Made by a program: the position numbers and the translations under genes | In this document: positions 47,362 through 59,707 of the stretch, piece by piece | Layout of the letters: every line of letters starts with the position of its first letter | Numbering within the stretch: position 1 is the first letter of the stretch | Source: Polytrichum commune | Lineage: Eukaryota; Streptophyta; Polytrichopsida; Polytrichales; Polytrichaceae | Direction of reading: 5' to 3' | Length of the DNA stretch: 64,000 nucleotides | Assembly (NCBI GenBank): GCA_950295325.1 | Contig: OX485807.1 | Span: 51,634,796-51,698,795, forward strand | The notes under the pieces: model-generated | Told to the model about the DNA's origin: nothing | What the model saw: the letters and a program-made list of their open reading frames with translations, nothing else | Database searches by the model: none

Positions 47362-48559
47362 GCTGAATTGATGATGAACCTAAGCAATATAATTAGCAAT
47401 TTACGATGAAGACTCTCGTGCACTTCAAATGGCCCTATGGCAAAGACCAAGGTTCGCATGTACAATCTCAAATGCATCCCGGTCCACGTGAGAATGTTTA
47501 TTTGTATGTGCCAGACCACAGAATGTTTTTAGGCTCCAAAGTGTCAATTGAGTATCATACGTGGGTCCGGCTTCTCCCTTTTAATAAAACACTAACAACA
47601 GTACGATGATGAACTCTCACTAGCATAACATTGTATAAGTTGCCTTCCTTTGTGATGGAAGTGAGACACAAATTACTTCAATTATTTAACAAAAACGCCA
47701 TGTGTTGTTGCTCTATTAGTCGGAAACCGTACAAAATCCCACGTGTCATTTCAAAAAGTTAGCATTTCAGCACCAAAGTGCCGAACCTACTTAGGACATG
47801 TTGTAGTGTTGGGCTTGCAAAATGCTTGCCTCATAAAGTGGTGTTTTGTGGGGGGGGGGGGGGGGGAAGAACTCATGTTCATATGGGACATAACATTACT
47901 ACTTCATATTTGTCATGGTGTTTTGTCATTACTAGGATTACTAAGCAGTTTTTGTTACACTTGTAGTCTAAAGTTATAAACATGATGGGCAAGGACTCGT
48001 GGCATCCGTGTAAGTAGGCAACATTGAAGCCCATGACAATAAGGACTACAACCCCAATCTAGGTTAGAATCCCTAGTTTAATATAGCGAGATTGAGAAGC
48101 GTCCATGAAATTATGGGGGGATAGGGCCTCTAACATGGAATCCTAAGCCAATTGTCGTGGACCTACACAACTTTGTAGCAATTAAAATGCACCGCCCATC
48201 AAAGGCCATGGTTTGGTCTTAGTGACCACACTCCATCGTATTCTCGCATCAATATGAGCTACACTCAATGTTTACACACGATGATAGTGTGCATGGTTGA
48301 TGAGGAGAAGATGGAAAAGTTTGTTAGGGAAACACTTTGCAAGAAACAATTGTGTAAGCTATTGTGTGGTAAAATGGAATAGACTTGCTACACTCTAGAC
48401 GATATTGACCACTTCAAGCCCGGTGTTTACATTAGGTGCTTCTATCTTAAATATAAGATAGGAACTATAATGAACAATCCTCTACAATACCCATAAGTCA
48501 TGGTACCCTAGAAACAAAACACTTTGCTTAAACACTTTGTAGAGACACCCTCATTGTAC
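47362..48559. other. intergenic DNA left of the retrotransposon
   Basis: No gene was recognised. A run of 17 G at 47850-47866 lies within it. Confidence 0.5.
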
Positions 48560-48718
48560 TGTAGGAAAAGTAACTAGTGATCGCCGAAACAGCGAAGGAG
48601 AGAAGGTCGAAACAGAGAGAGAGCGAGCAAGCGGAGCGACACCGGGTGAAGCAGGTGAGAGCGAGGCTGTTCTGGAGCCTCGAAGAGCAAGTGGAAATGG
48701 GGCCGTCCCAGTCACGGG

Positions 48719-48850
48719 AAGGCGAGCTGGCGGACTAGCCACGGGAGCCACGTAACCAGCAAAAGGGAGGCGAGCTGGCGGACCGGCCAAGGGAGCCACG
48801 TAACTAGCAAGAGGAGGACGAGCTGGCGAACAAACCGGGCAGGTCTAGGC
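48719..48850. repeat. ~60-bp tandem repeats near the LTR start
   Basis: Two to three units of the form CGAGCTGGCGGAC-[AG]GCC-GGGAGCCACGTAAC-AGCAA. GC-rich compared with the surroundings. Confidence 0.75.
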
Positions 48851-49189
48851 CGAGCTGGCGGGTGAACCAGGTCACTAGTGAGGGCCAACGGACAATCTGA
48901 TTAAGGGCCGGGCTTAGGGCCAGTATTTATATGGCCGAAGTAGCTAGGTAAATGGGAACAAGACCATTTTAAGAACTAAGGAGGCACGGTCCTATTCCCG
49001 CTTAGAGCACATGTCAATTAAGTAGCTTAGGTGATATGAAGAGATATGTAATTAGGTATTACATGTTGGACTTAATAGATTTAAACTCTACGAATTAAAG
49101 ACTTTTAATCAGGCTATTATTAGACACGTTGCTAAATTTAGCCGAGCTAACATTTACAAAAATCCTAGGAAAACGTAGATTTGTGAGAC

Positions 49190-49198
49190 TATATAAGG
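49190..49198 (+). promoter_or_regulatory. TATA box of the inferred LTR promoter
   Basis: TATATAAGG in a good plant context. About 100 bases downstream the putative transcript enters the mini-hairpin array. Confidence 0.5.
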
Positions 49199-49295
49199 AG
49201 GCCACTTGAGGGCCCTAATACACTTCATTTCATCCCGAACATTTTACATGAGTGTCCGGACCTCGGACTTTGTTGAGACGTGAGGAAATCCAAAG

Positions 49296-49540
49296 GCACC
49301 CACGGTGCATTGGAATTACCTATAAGCACCCGAGGTGCTTTGGCAATTCCAATTGGACTTTTAGGCACCCGAGGTGCGTTAGGAAATTCATAGGCGCCCG
49401 AGGCGCATTAGGAAATTCATAGGCACCCGAGGCGCATTAGGAAATTCATAGGCGCCCGAGGCGCATTAGGAATTCCATAGGCACCCACGGTGCATTGGAA
49501 TTACATAGAGGCGCCCGCGGTGCCTTAGTAATTCCAATTG
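49296..49540 (+). repeat. array of eight GC mini-hairpins in the LTR
   Basis: About 29-39-bp units, each with a 5-bp stem around a 3-base loop (GCACC-CGA-GGTGC type) followed by TTAGGAAATTCATAG-like spacer. Stems vary between GCACC/GGTGC and GCGCC/GGCGC: six units pair perfectly, one has G-U, one A-C. Lies just downstream of the TATA box. Confidence 0.8.
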
Positions 49541-51136
49541 GATTGGCGGAGCGAACTTGGTACGTCGGGAGATTTTTAGCGTACCGCGGCGCATTCGCGA
49601 GAGCAAGACATTCACCACGGTTAGCGGAGCGAGCTCACAAAGTGTTATCACGCAACATGCGAGATTGAGAATCCGTGCAAGGAGTTGAAGACTTAGTAAA
49701 TCAAGATTATGGAGGAGGCCGCATAACGGAGAAATTTGGAGTATGCGGGATTTTCAAAAGACCTTAGGAAAGTGAACACCATATTCACCTAAGAAAACAA
49801 TTAAGAAAATTATCTTATATGAAAAATGATTGGAAAGGATTGAGAATGAATGTAGCAACACTTGAGCTTAAAAGGAATACTACACACCTAAAACATTATT
49901 CGTACTTGGCAAGAGGTTGAGGCAAGAGGATCTAAGCTAAGAAAACCAAATCACCTAGGTAGTGCTCATTGATGGAAAAGGTGATGATGCCTCAAGCCGA
50001 AGCTTGTCACCTTAGCATAAGTTCACATCATTACCTTTCACGCCATTGGATTTGAGGCACCGAGATTAGTTTGCTTGAGAGGACTTGATAAGACTAATCA
50101 AATCATAAAGCAAGCAAAGGATTGGAACCAAAGGTGGCCGAGATGTGGCCTCGTCATCAAAATCCCCTACCTTAGCACTTAGGGATTTTGGCGGCCTAAG
50201 AGAATATTCTGGGGATTTAGCCGGCCTTAGTCAAATATTTGGAATCTTCTAAGGAGTAGCAATTATGTGCTAAGCCTTAGAGATTTGGCTCGAGAGCATA
50301 CACTTATAAATTACGGAATGTAAAAGGGAGTTTTAATTATGCCAAAGTATCTTCCACGCGCTAGGTTGTCTTGACTTAGCGAGGGAGTATGCTAACTTAT
50401 GAAGGTATTTAGGCAACGTGTTTGAAGACTTGAACGGAATAGAGATTATTGCATTGGAATCTAAAGGAATGAATAAGTATCCTATATAAGATTATAAATC
50501 GATAGGATATAAATTCAAAACGTGAAAGATATTGTGGGTAGAAGAATTTAGATGGTTTCAAATTACGAGAGTTATAAACTTGAAATATGTTTTAGATGAA
50601 TTCAACCATGAAAGATATGGTATGAGGATGTTTCTCTCGAGGAAACACTTAACCTTGACATTACACGTTTGAGAAACATTAACTTAAGGTCTAAGGTACC
50701 TATCCATTTAAGAGATTATTTAAAAGGAACTACATACTGAGAGATATTGTAGAAGTGTTCTCGTTAAGGGCACTTTCGGGGAACATAAACTTGACAACTT
50801 GGACACTTTATCCCTAGGGATTTATAAAAGGGTCTTGAACACAATATTCTTGATTAAGAAAAGCATTGTGTTACTAAATCTATTTAAAGGTTTAGGAACA
50901 CCAAACCTTGACATTAGATTCAGGGAAACATAAGTCTTAGACCAACTACTCTTAGAGAGTTTATAAGGATATTGGAACTGCATGTTACGGAATTGAGATA
51001 CAGAAGAATGCAAACACCTTCACGAGACTTAGAGAAGAGAAGATCTAATTTTGGTGGGAGTAACTTCCATGTAAACCGGTTCAGCAGCGGGTTACACCGT
51101 CTAAGGCTGGAAGGTTGAAGGTGGCCCTCCACATTT

Positions 51137-51154
51137 TGGCGACCATGCTGGGGA
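51137..51154 (+). other. primer-binding site
   Basis: TGGCGACCATGCTGGGGA resembles the TGGCGACTCTGCTGGGGA-type tRNA-complementary sites common in plant gypsy elements. It starts with TGG, the complement of the tRNA CCA end. Confidence 0.7.
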
Positions 51155-51212
51155 TACGCCACATGGACGTTACACTTGCCTAGATTAGATATAAAAATTA
51201 CAACATATTGTC

Positions 51213-51800
51213 TTGGGAGAAAGAGCTGGATGGCAGGAAACAATGGAGAATTTGTATTACTTATACAACAGGAGACGCCAACGAGAGGCGAATGAGCAAC
51301 GTAAGTGGGCAGAAACATTTGGACCGCGGAAACAAGACCGGATAGAAAGAGCTGTGCAACGGAGACTTGAACAATTCAATCTACGAGGATTCATTTTGCA
51401 AGGATGAGAAGAAGGAATCGAAGAAGAGAACTCGGAACAACAAGGGATTTTGGACATAGGAAAATGGCCATGGGATTACCCAAAGTATGGTACAAGTAAA
51501 AGCGATTTGAGGAAATGGGACGGAACCAAGAAATTTCACGATCTTATGTGGGATATGCAGAAGATCTACGAAGATAAGATTTGGCAACTATTTAGAGAAA
51601 AGGAGATAGGTTTTACATATCGATCACAATTTGAAAGGAATATTGACGAGTTACCTGAGGAACTGCAAGCAGTGATTTTCTCCAAGGTTTGGAACGACGG
51701 AAAGGAAGGTGTCGGCGCCTATGATCTAGGAACAACCAGACATAGAGGTTACCATTACAAGCTGTTAAGATACACATTCAGAGAGCAATTGGTTCAGTAA
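51213..51800 (+). pseudogene. small ORF between primer-binding site and gag
   Basis: One frame of about 195 codons interrupted by a single TGA at 51405-51407. The product is highly charged, rich in Arg, Glu, Lys and Trp, with no known domain. The position corresponds to the extra ORF1 reported upstream of gag in Ogre-type elements; similarity in sequence is not claimed. The ATG at 51213 is the first in frame. It could also be a host-derived insert. Confidence 0.45.
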
Positions 51801-54484
51801 AGGGAAAGGGATTGAGCAAACAGGTTAGGTTCTGAAGCGGAAACAATGGAACTGTAAGCAAACAGTTTAGCAATTAAGTCAACATAATGGGACGATACTA
51901 TTAAGTATTAACATTACAAGAGAAACCACTTGATTAGATACACATCAGAAGCCAATTGAAGCAAAGCAAAGGATAGCAGCTTTAAACAAACAGAATGGGA
52001 CTAAGCTAAGAAAGCAGTTTATGAGAAGCTACAAAACAGGATTAGCAATGGAACAAGCAAATTAACAGCCGAAGGAGAAACAATCTATAAGTAGCCGCAA
52101 GAACAGATTAGCAGCAAAGCAAGCAGGTTAGCAGAGAAGGAGCGACACAGCTGCAGAGGGGGCATTAAGGGAAAAGCTGCAGAGGAGGCATTAAGGGGAA
52201 GCTACAGAGGAGGGAGCGACCTCGACCTCAACCTCGACCCGACCTCGGCCACGGAATTAGGACCAGCACGGAATCACGGGGTCTTACGCGCGGTTACAGG
52301 CTTCTCTTCGCCATGAGATTAGGGCTACCAGAGCTTAAGGAGAAGTTTAGGATTACAGACTATTTAAAGACCTAATTATGTAGCACATAGAAATTAGGAT
52401 TTTGTGATAAAAGATTATGAGATATGGAATATAAGCTTTATGGACAAAAGGATTACAAGAGGATATATATATATACTGGGTATTTAGAACATATATAGGA
52501 TTTTGTCAAAACAACTATGAAGAAGGATATCAAGGATCAACGATTATGATGAGAGGCATTATGACGGAGCATATAGGAATGTGGCATTTTAAAAGAATAT
52601 GATTACGGAACATATTAGAAAGGCATTATGAAAGTATATAGGACAAGGAAGGATTCTACTAGTATGAATGAATCGAATGGAAGATTGATTTGATCCTCAA
52701 AGGGAATTGGGATGTAACCACATTGAGGATACAATAGAATCTTGAAAATACAAACATTAGGAAGGAAGAACGGTTATAACCGTTTAGGATAAGAATCATC
52801 TACATATGTCATAGATAGATGATGATCTAGGAAGACGAAGATTTACAACCACTCTTAGTATAGATTTTGGATAGGAAGAAAAGACTATATAAGGGAAGCA
52901 TTTTAGGAGACCTATACCTCATTTTCTACACAACGAAGTTATCTTAAATTTGAGTGTCAAGAATCACTTGAAGCTTTTGTAACTCTCTTCTCGAGGAACT
53001 TTTGCAATACACTTATCTTTTCTACAAATGCGTGTGACCTTTCTACCTCTCTCTCAAATTGTCTTACAAAGTTTGTCAAGCGGTACTTGGAACTTGAGTG
53101 ATTGAGCAACCGAGAGTAGAGTAGATTGAATAGACTCTTTTGAGAAAGAACTCAAAAGATAGTGTGAGGGTGAGAACAAAGCGCTCAAGACATTTTGGAG
53201 AATCAATGGAACTTTGAGAAAGATCGATTTGAGAAAGCAATTAGCAATTTATACAACTTGAGTGAAGGAAGCAAGATTATCTCTCAAAGCGGAACTTATC
53301 ATTGATCTCCTCAAAAGGGAATTATAAATATACATGTGATTGAATACTTGAAGAATTATAATGCATGAATGATTAAAGTGAAACCTCTTAACAAATACAA
53401 ACTCCTTCAAAAGAGGAGGAACTTATTATTATAACTACATAATCGACTTATAAATATTACACATATTATACTACATATTGATTGTTGAACTTATGATTGA
53501 CAAGAATGATAAAGACATTAATTCATATCAAAGTTTGAATACATATGAATGAAGTAATATTGATATAAGATAATCTACTTATACAATTGTTATTGAAGTT
53601 TCTTACTTTAAGATTCTTTGTGAGTTGTTGGATGTCATTACAATTTGAAGGATTACCTATTTAAGAGAAGATCTCTCTCTCTCTCTTGAGCAAAACTCAA
53701 GAGAGATAGGTTTATTTCTCATCATCAAGAAACACTTTGAAGTTAAACGTGACATTGCAAAACAATCAATGATGTGTTCATGAAATTATAACTACTATAT
53801 GCATATATGTTAAGTTACAATATTATAAGTAGTAACACTTGAGCTACAAAAGGAAGACTCAAGAATATTAGATCTTCTTCATCATTATAAGATTACTTTC
53901 ATTTGTGTGATTGATGTTTATGAACTACAAAACTTAAGGATTCATACAACTTATTAAAACTATATTGTTATTACGCATATTATACACCTCTTGAAACATT
54001 CTCTAAATCTAACGGTTCTTATTATCGATGATGCCTTACTTTGATAGTGAGAATTAAGATAATGAGATTGTGTTCACTCCAATAATATATTCATATCATA
54101 AGGAGAAGAGAGGGATTGTTAATTCGGGAGCCGAGCATATTAATGAGGCACGGTAGTTCTCAAGCGAATACAAATTTACGTGATGTGCATCGTGAGTCTT
54201 CTTAGCTAATCTTGCAAAGGAACGACCCACGGCGTCCATCACAAGCAAGAAGGGTTGTTATACAATTTGTATGTTAAGAAGATATTCTTACCTCTATATG
54301 GTGGTTTGAACGGTAGGGTGGGAAAACAGGAGTCCGACTAGAAGCAATACAAAAATAAACAAGGCAAGGAGAACTTAACTCCAAGTGAATCATCCATAGG
54401 CAAACATGTAAAGTACGGATGCATTGAGGCGTCAGTGCTGGAGGCCGGCCAAGACATGATCCCGAAACACTCTCAGTAGCGTAC
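51801..54484. other. long untranslated leader with a second TATA-like and primer-site-like signal
   Basis: Purine-rich and AT-rich, no credible gene. TATATAAGG recurs at 52886-52894, and 54426-54444 resembles the primer-binding site (13 of about 17 positions) but lacks the clean TGG start. Either this is leader sequence of one giant element or it contains a diverged second LTR whose internal region starts at gag. Confidence 0.45.
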
Positions 54485-57400
54485 ATGGTTGACCATGAGG
54501 ACACATCTAGCACGAGAAGCACATCACCAACCCCAAGGGAACAAGAAGCAGAGCGGAGGCATGTGGAGCGCATGCACTTCGGAGATAGTTCCGTGAGACG
54601 GAACAAACAACAGAAGAAAGAAAGAGAAGAGAGGTACGCGAGGCGTACACGTCAGAGAACTACAGGAGAAGAAGAAAATAGAAATGCTTCTGAGCCACCG
54701 GCAGTAGGTTCCCACACCACCAAACCTATCCACCAAAGGAGTCGAAGTGAAGGAGGAGGTAACGATAAAACATACAAAGAAACGGGCACAACGGAGAACA
54801 ACCCAACTCAAGAAGAAAGCGAAGACGAAGATGACTTGATAATAGGTACCCCTCTTGGGACCTATGTGCTAAGAACAAAAGGTACAGGTGAAACCACCGG
54901 GACGAATACCCCAGGGAGTGGGGTGCAGGATAAGGGTAAAACGACCAGGGAGGACCTTTTCACCCAAAGGAATTGGGAGGGATTGAAAAGGAATTTTGAC
55001 GAACAATTCAGTTACGAGGACTCCGGCTTCTCCGGAGGAAGCACGCAAAACAACACGAACAAGGAAGTGAAGAAACCTATCAGTCAAGAGGAATTTGACG
55101 AATTAAGGAGGAAGTTTGAAGAGAGACTCAGGCAATTCCAAAACCTTGGAATTAACCCCGGAGTCAGCCCACCACCAGCCAACAACAACACAGTACCAAG
55201 TTTTGGAAACAAGCCATCTAACCCGGCCAACATGGCCGCTCAACCACGGAGAACTAAGGTTCCCTTACCAACCTTTAAGGGTAAGACCGATCCAGATACT
55301 TACATGCAGGAGTTTAACAATGTTTGTCTTGCCAACCAGGAAGACACCGATGCGATCAAGCTACAATTATTTCCAGTTACTTTAAAGAAGCGGGCACTAG
55401 AGTGGTATTCCCAATTTGGCCCACACCATTTTCCAGATTGGCCCTCCTTGGAAGCTGCCTTTCTGATGAGATTTAGATCCAAGAAATCGGAGGGAGAAGT
55501 GATTGAGAGTCTAGGATCCCTCAAGCAGAAGAAAGATGAAACAGTTGAAGAATTTTACGAAAGGGTTATGGTGGAATCATCGAAGATAAATCCCCAGCCC
55601 AGCAATCAATTCAAGAAGGCATGGTTTCTTAACGGCCTTAAGAAGGAGTATGCCAAACATATTGATCTCATGCCGACCAATGACTTAGACGAAGCGAAGG
55701 CCTCAGCTCGGAAATTGGAGCTAGGTCAAATGAGGAAAGGAAGATTCCTCGATGAAAATGACAGCGACGACTCAAGCGACGACTCGGAAGAAGAGCGCAA
55801 GAAAAAGAAGAGAAAGTCAAAGGGTAAGAGAAACGACTCTACCAAAGACGACATAAAAACCCTTAGGGAAGAGATTGAAGGACTAGCTCTAGGGAGCAGG
55901 AAATTTCGAACAGGCATCATCTGCCGGAGATGCCGAAATGAAGGACACTACGTGCAGGAGTGTCAGATGAAGCAGTGCACCAACTGCAATAGCCTAACGC
56001 ATAACACAAATGAATGTGTCTATGAACGGCACGAATCTCGGAGACCCCGAGAGAGGAGATATGGGGTAAATCAAGTGCAACCCCAAACCAATCGAAGGCC
56101 AGGAGCGATAACTCCTAGGCGAGACATGAATGATCGAAGGGTTCGGTTTGAACCAAGGATTGAGTTTAGAAGAGAAGAGAGATCCCCTTATAGGGAAGGC
56201 GATTACCGGCGGGAGGCGGGAGGCCCCTACCGGGGAAATGAATATCGCAGAGATGATCGGCCTTATTACAGGCCCAATGACAACTACAGGAATGATTTCA
56301 GAAGGGAAGGATATTCCCCTTACAAGACCCAAGATTTCCGGAGGGAAGATGGATACCCCTACCGAGGAGGCCCCAGAGGACCTATTAACCATGACAGGTA
56401 TGAGTATACCAGAAGCCTGATGGATAGTAACAACACCAAGGCAGCGCCGAGAACTGGGTTCACTGGCGGACCACAGCGAGATGGCAACCCCGACGAGTGT
56501 TTTTATTGTCATCAGAAGGGGCACTGGAAGCCGGATTGTCCGCACTTTATTAAACACCAACAGGAGTTGAGTGGATTTAGAAACACGAAGCCGGCAGTAG
56601 GAGCCAATGTGGTGTCCCCTGCGGTGTGTGTGATGACGAGAGCCCAGCGGGCTGCAGCCGAGGAAGGCAAGGAGGATAGTGAAAGTGATGACAGTGATGA
56701 CGATGAATCGAGTAGTGGCAGCTCGGAGGAGCAGGAAGACCACCAAAAGAGAGAGGAGAACTCTGAAGATGAAAGGGATGACGCGTTCGAGGATAACGAA
56801 TGCAACAAAGTGATTGAAGAAAGGCCGATAGGGGCCAACAGTGAAGAATGGAAAGCGGATAGGGAAGTGCACCGGGAGGTGAGTAAGACCATCCATGAGA
56901 TACAGGAGGAAGAGGGCGAAGCTCTACCCACGCCAGAGGAGTTCGCACCTTGGTACCCAGAAAAGGAAGAGGCAGAGAAGCCCACGGAACGGAGCCCCGA
57001 GGAAGGAGGCGTCCCAACAGCTACCCAGGCAAGGGTAGATAAGATCTTGGAGAGTGTGATGAATCACACGAAAGCAAACATATCAATCGGACAGTTACTG
57101 GAGATAGCCCCTTATTGCAAGAAGCGGATAATGGCGGCGTTAACACATGAGGAGAAGTCGAAAGAACCGACTCAAACCTATCAAGTTACAACAAAGGCAT
57201 TTGATGAAGAAATGCCCATGATATCCGTAATTGTGAAGAATAGGCAAGTACCAAACGCCTTGATCGATGGTGGTTCAGGAGTGAACATCATCACGGACAC
57301 GTTAAGAAGGAAATTGGGACTCAAGAAGATAGAGCCCGCACCATTCACCATAAAAATGGCAGACCAAAGGAAGGTCATGCCCAAAGGAATTATCCGGGAC

Positions 57401-57751
57401 ATACGCCTTGATGTTGGCGGGATTGTGATCCGGACGACACTCACCGTTATAGACATGGTGAGTACTGAAGACAGTTACTCCCTATTATTGGGAAGACCGT
57501 GGTTGAAGGAGGCTCAAGCCCAACATGACTGGCCCCTCAACAAACTAACCTTGACCCAAGGAGGGAACAAGGTGGAAGTAAGCACCCGGAGAACGCCAGC
57601 GCTATCCCCTGCAAAGAGACCTTTGCACTGGGAAGATTACGACTGGGAGATGGGACTATCGGATGAGGAAGAAACCATAGTCTATGAGGCCTTCCCTGAA
57701 CTACTCCCCATGGGAGATTTCGACTTAAAAAGCTTGAGGAAGTTAAAATGA
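54485..57751 (+). CDS. gag-protease polyprotein of the gypsy element
   Basis: 1088 codons from the ATG at 54485. Residues about 1-250 are polar and disordered. About 255-420 is a retrotransposon gag domain (LPTFKGKTDPDTYMQEF, AL-WYSQF, F-MRFRSKKSEGEV, DETVEEFYERV). Three CCHC zinc knuckles of C-x2-C-x4-H-x4-C spacing lie at about 479, 497 and 671, separated by an Arg/Tyr-rich repeat region. An acidic stretch follows (about 725-790). The aspartic protease has its catalytic ALIDGGSGVNII near 926 and YSLLLGRPWL near 1000. The frame ends at TGA 57749-57751, but the same frame continues into pol, so this stop probably replaced a sense codon. Gag builds the particle and the protease cuts the polyprotein. 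Confidence 0.9.
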   Translation: MVDHEDTSSTRSTSPTPREQEAERRHVERMHFGDSSVRRNKQQKKEREERYARRTRQRTTGEEENRNASEPPAVGSHTTKPIHQRSRSEGGGNDKTYKETGTTENNPTQEESEDEDDLIIGTPLGTYVLRTKGTGETTGTNTPGSGVQDKGKTTREDLFTQRNWEGLKRNFDEQFSYEDSGFSGGSTQNNTNKEVKKPISQEEFDELRRKFEERLRQFQNLGINPGVSPPPANNNTVPSFGNKPSNPANMAAQPRRTKVPLPTFKGKTDPDTYMQEFNNVCLANQEDTDAIKLQLFPVTLKKRALEWYSQFGPHHFPDWPSLEAAFLMRFRSKKSEGEVIESLGSLKQKKDETVEEFYERVMVESSKINPQPSNQFKKAWFLNGLKKEYAKHIDLMPTNDLDEAKASARKLELGQMRKGRFLDENDSDDSSDDSEEERKKKKRKSKGKRNDSTKDDIKTLREEIEGLALGSRKFRTGIICRRCRNEGHYVQECQMKQCTNCNSLTHNTNECVYERHESRRPRERRYGVNQVQPQTNRRPGAITPRRDMNDRRVRFEPRIEFRREERSPYREGDYRREAGGPYRGNEYRRDDRPYYRPNDNYRNDFRREGYSPYKTQDFRREDGYPYRGGPRGPINHDRYEYTRSLMDSNNTKAAPRTGFTGGPQRDGNPDECFYCHQKGHWKPDCPHFIKHQQELSGFRNTKPAVGANVVSPAVCVMTRAQRAAAEEGKEDSESDDSDDDESSSGSSEEQEDHQKREENSEDERDDAFEDNECNKVIEERPIGANSEEWKADREVHREVSKTIHEIQEEEGEALPTPEEFAPWYPEKEEAEKPTERSPEEGGVPTATQARVDKILESVMNHTKANISIGQLLEIAPYCKKRIMAALTHEEKSKEPTQTYQVTTKAFDEEMPMISVIVKNRQVPNALIDGGSGVNIITDTLRRKLGLKKIEPAPFTIKMADQRKVMPKGIIRDIRLDVGGIVIRTTLTVIDMVSTEDSYSLLLGRPWLKEAQAQHDWPLNKLTLTQGGNKVEVSTRRTPALSPAKRPLHWEDYDWEMGLSDEEETIVYEAFPELLPMGDFDLKSLRKLK

Positions 57752-59707
57752 CCAAGTTGCAATACAATGGAGATTTCTACCATCAGAACACCTACCTCAC
57801 AAGGAGGTAAATCCGAGAAACCCCGGTTGAGGAAAGCGACCAAGAAAGAACAAGAGGCTATGGAGGAGAAACCTGTATATCCCTCCTAGTTTTACAAGGC
57901 AAAAGAAGGAGACATAATAGTGGACCGTACCCCTGCCTCAGAGGCTGTCAAAGGGAAGAAGATAGCCGGATGGACGGTTGAAGATGAAGACTTGGTCAAA
58001 AACTTGAACTTAGGTGCTCCGGAGGATCCTAAGTTAGTCAAGATAGCCAAGGATTTGGGTGACTACGAAGCACAAGTAAAAGAACTCTTATTGAGATTTA
58101 AGGACGTGTTCGCCTTTACGTACAAAGATATGAAGGGAATACCTCCGTACATGTGCGAACACAAGATCGAGTTGCAGCCTGAGGCCAAGCCTGTAAGGCA
58201 AATGCGCTATAGGATGAATCCCAATTATGCCGCCAAAGTCAAGGAAGAAATTGACAAATACTTGGAGGCATGATTCATATACCCCGTTGACAAAACGGAA
58301 TGGTTATCACCAATCGTGATTGTGCCCAAGAAGAATGGGAAATTACGAGTGTGCGTCGACTACCGCAAGCTCAACGCAGTCACCAAGGTAGATCCTTTTC
58401 CTCTACCTTTTACGGAATCAATCTTGGAAGCGGTTGCAGGACACGAAATGTATACGTTGATGGACGGGTACAGCGGCTACAACCAAATCATGATCGCGCT
58501 GGAAGACCAGCTAAAAACCTCTTTCATCACCAAATATGGAGCATTCGCATACCGAGTGATGCCCTTTGGATTAATGTGCGCACCAGCCACCTTCCAAAGG
58601 GGTATGATGAAGATCTTTGCCGATTACCTTGACAAATTTATGAAGGTTTTTCTAGATGACTTTACCGTATATGGCACCAAGGAAGACCATATTGAGCACT
58701 TGGAGAAGTGTCTCATTAAATGCCGCGAGAATGGAGTGAGCTTGAACCCGGAGAAATGTTATTTCTGTGTAAACTCCGGGAGGCTCCTTGGGCATGTAGT
58801 GTGCAAGGAAGGATTGTTGGTGGACCCTAAGAAGGTGGGAGTCATAAAAGAATTACCCCCACCAACCACAGTACGGGGAATCCGAAGTTTCTTGGGACAA
58901 GCCACTTACCATCGCAAATTCATATGGATATATGCGGATATCACTCGGCCCTTGTACTTATTGCTCAAGAAAGGAGAAAAGTACATTTGGACCAAGTCTT
59001 GTCAGGAGGCCTTTGAGGAAGTAAAGAAAAGGCTCACGACCACACCCATTCTCATAACCCCTAATTGGACAATGGACTTCCACGTACACTGTGACGCGTC
59101 CAACATAGCTATTGGAGCCGTTTTGGCCCAAAACATACATGGAGATAGAGATTCTCCAATTCATTATGCAAGCCGACTTTTGAACAGTGCTGAGAAGAAC
59201 TACAGCACAACGGAGCGCGAAGCTCTAGCAATGATTTATTCGGTGGGCAAATTTCGGCATTACCTACTAGCCAACCATTTTGTCTTCTACGTGGACCATC
59301 AAACGTTGATATACTTGGTCAATAGACCAGTAGTATCCGGGCGTATTGCGAGATGGATGCTTTTGCTTCAAGAATACGACTTTGAAGTGATCTACAAACC
59401 CGGTAGAAGCCATGTCATGGCTGACCACTTATCCAGAATTGAAAGTGGGGAGGAACCCTCAGGGGTGCAAGATCAATTCCCGGATGCGAGTCTATTCATG
59501 GTACATGTGCAACCTTTCGAAGATTGGCGAGCATCATTTATCGAGTACCTTACACACGGAAAACTATTATCCGCACTCGCTACCCCGGAAGAACAGACAA
59601 AAATTAGACAGCTGAGTGAACCATTCGTTCTGGACGATGAAAAGCTCATGCGGGTCAGTATCTCCGGCAAAATACATGAATGCATAGCCGGGGACATCAT
59701 CGAATAA
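57752..59707 (+). pseudogene. pol: reverse transcriptase and RNase H, in frame with gag but broken by stops
   Basis: Same frame as gag-protease, with stops at 57887 (TAG), 58271 (TGA) and 59705 (TAA). The intact stretch 58316-59707 holds the RT: SPIVIVPKKNGKLRVCVDYRKLN, DGYSGYNQI, MPFGLMCAPATFQR, the catalytic FLDD motif near 58647 and LLGHVV. RNase H follows with DASNIAIGAVLAQ, the E of TEREALAM and the D of VDHQTL. The TGA at 58271 sits between a KYLEA and an FIYPV motif where relatives carry glycine. These residues copy RNA into DNA and remove the template strand. No frameshift is seen. Confidence 0.88.

Larger units (their letters stand above)
48560..51133 (+). repeat. inferred 5' LTR
   Basis: The right limit is set by the primer-binding site, which begins three bases after a CCTCCACA end. 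The left limit is a guess: TGTAGG at 48560 gives TGT...ACA ends. A TATA box lies inside at 49190. The 3' LTR is outside the window, so direct confirmation is impossible here. Length would be about 2.57 kb. Confidence 0.45.

Noticed and set aside
55994-56896. 300-codon minus-strand frame
   Set aside because: Shadow of the Arg/Tyr-rich part of gag; no family match and no independent signals.
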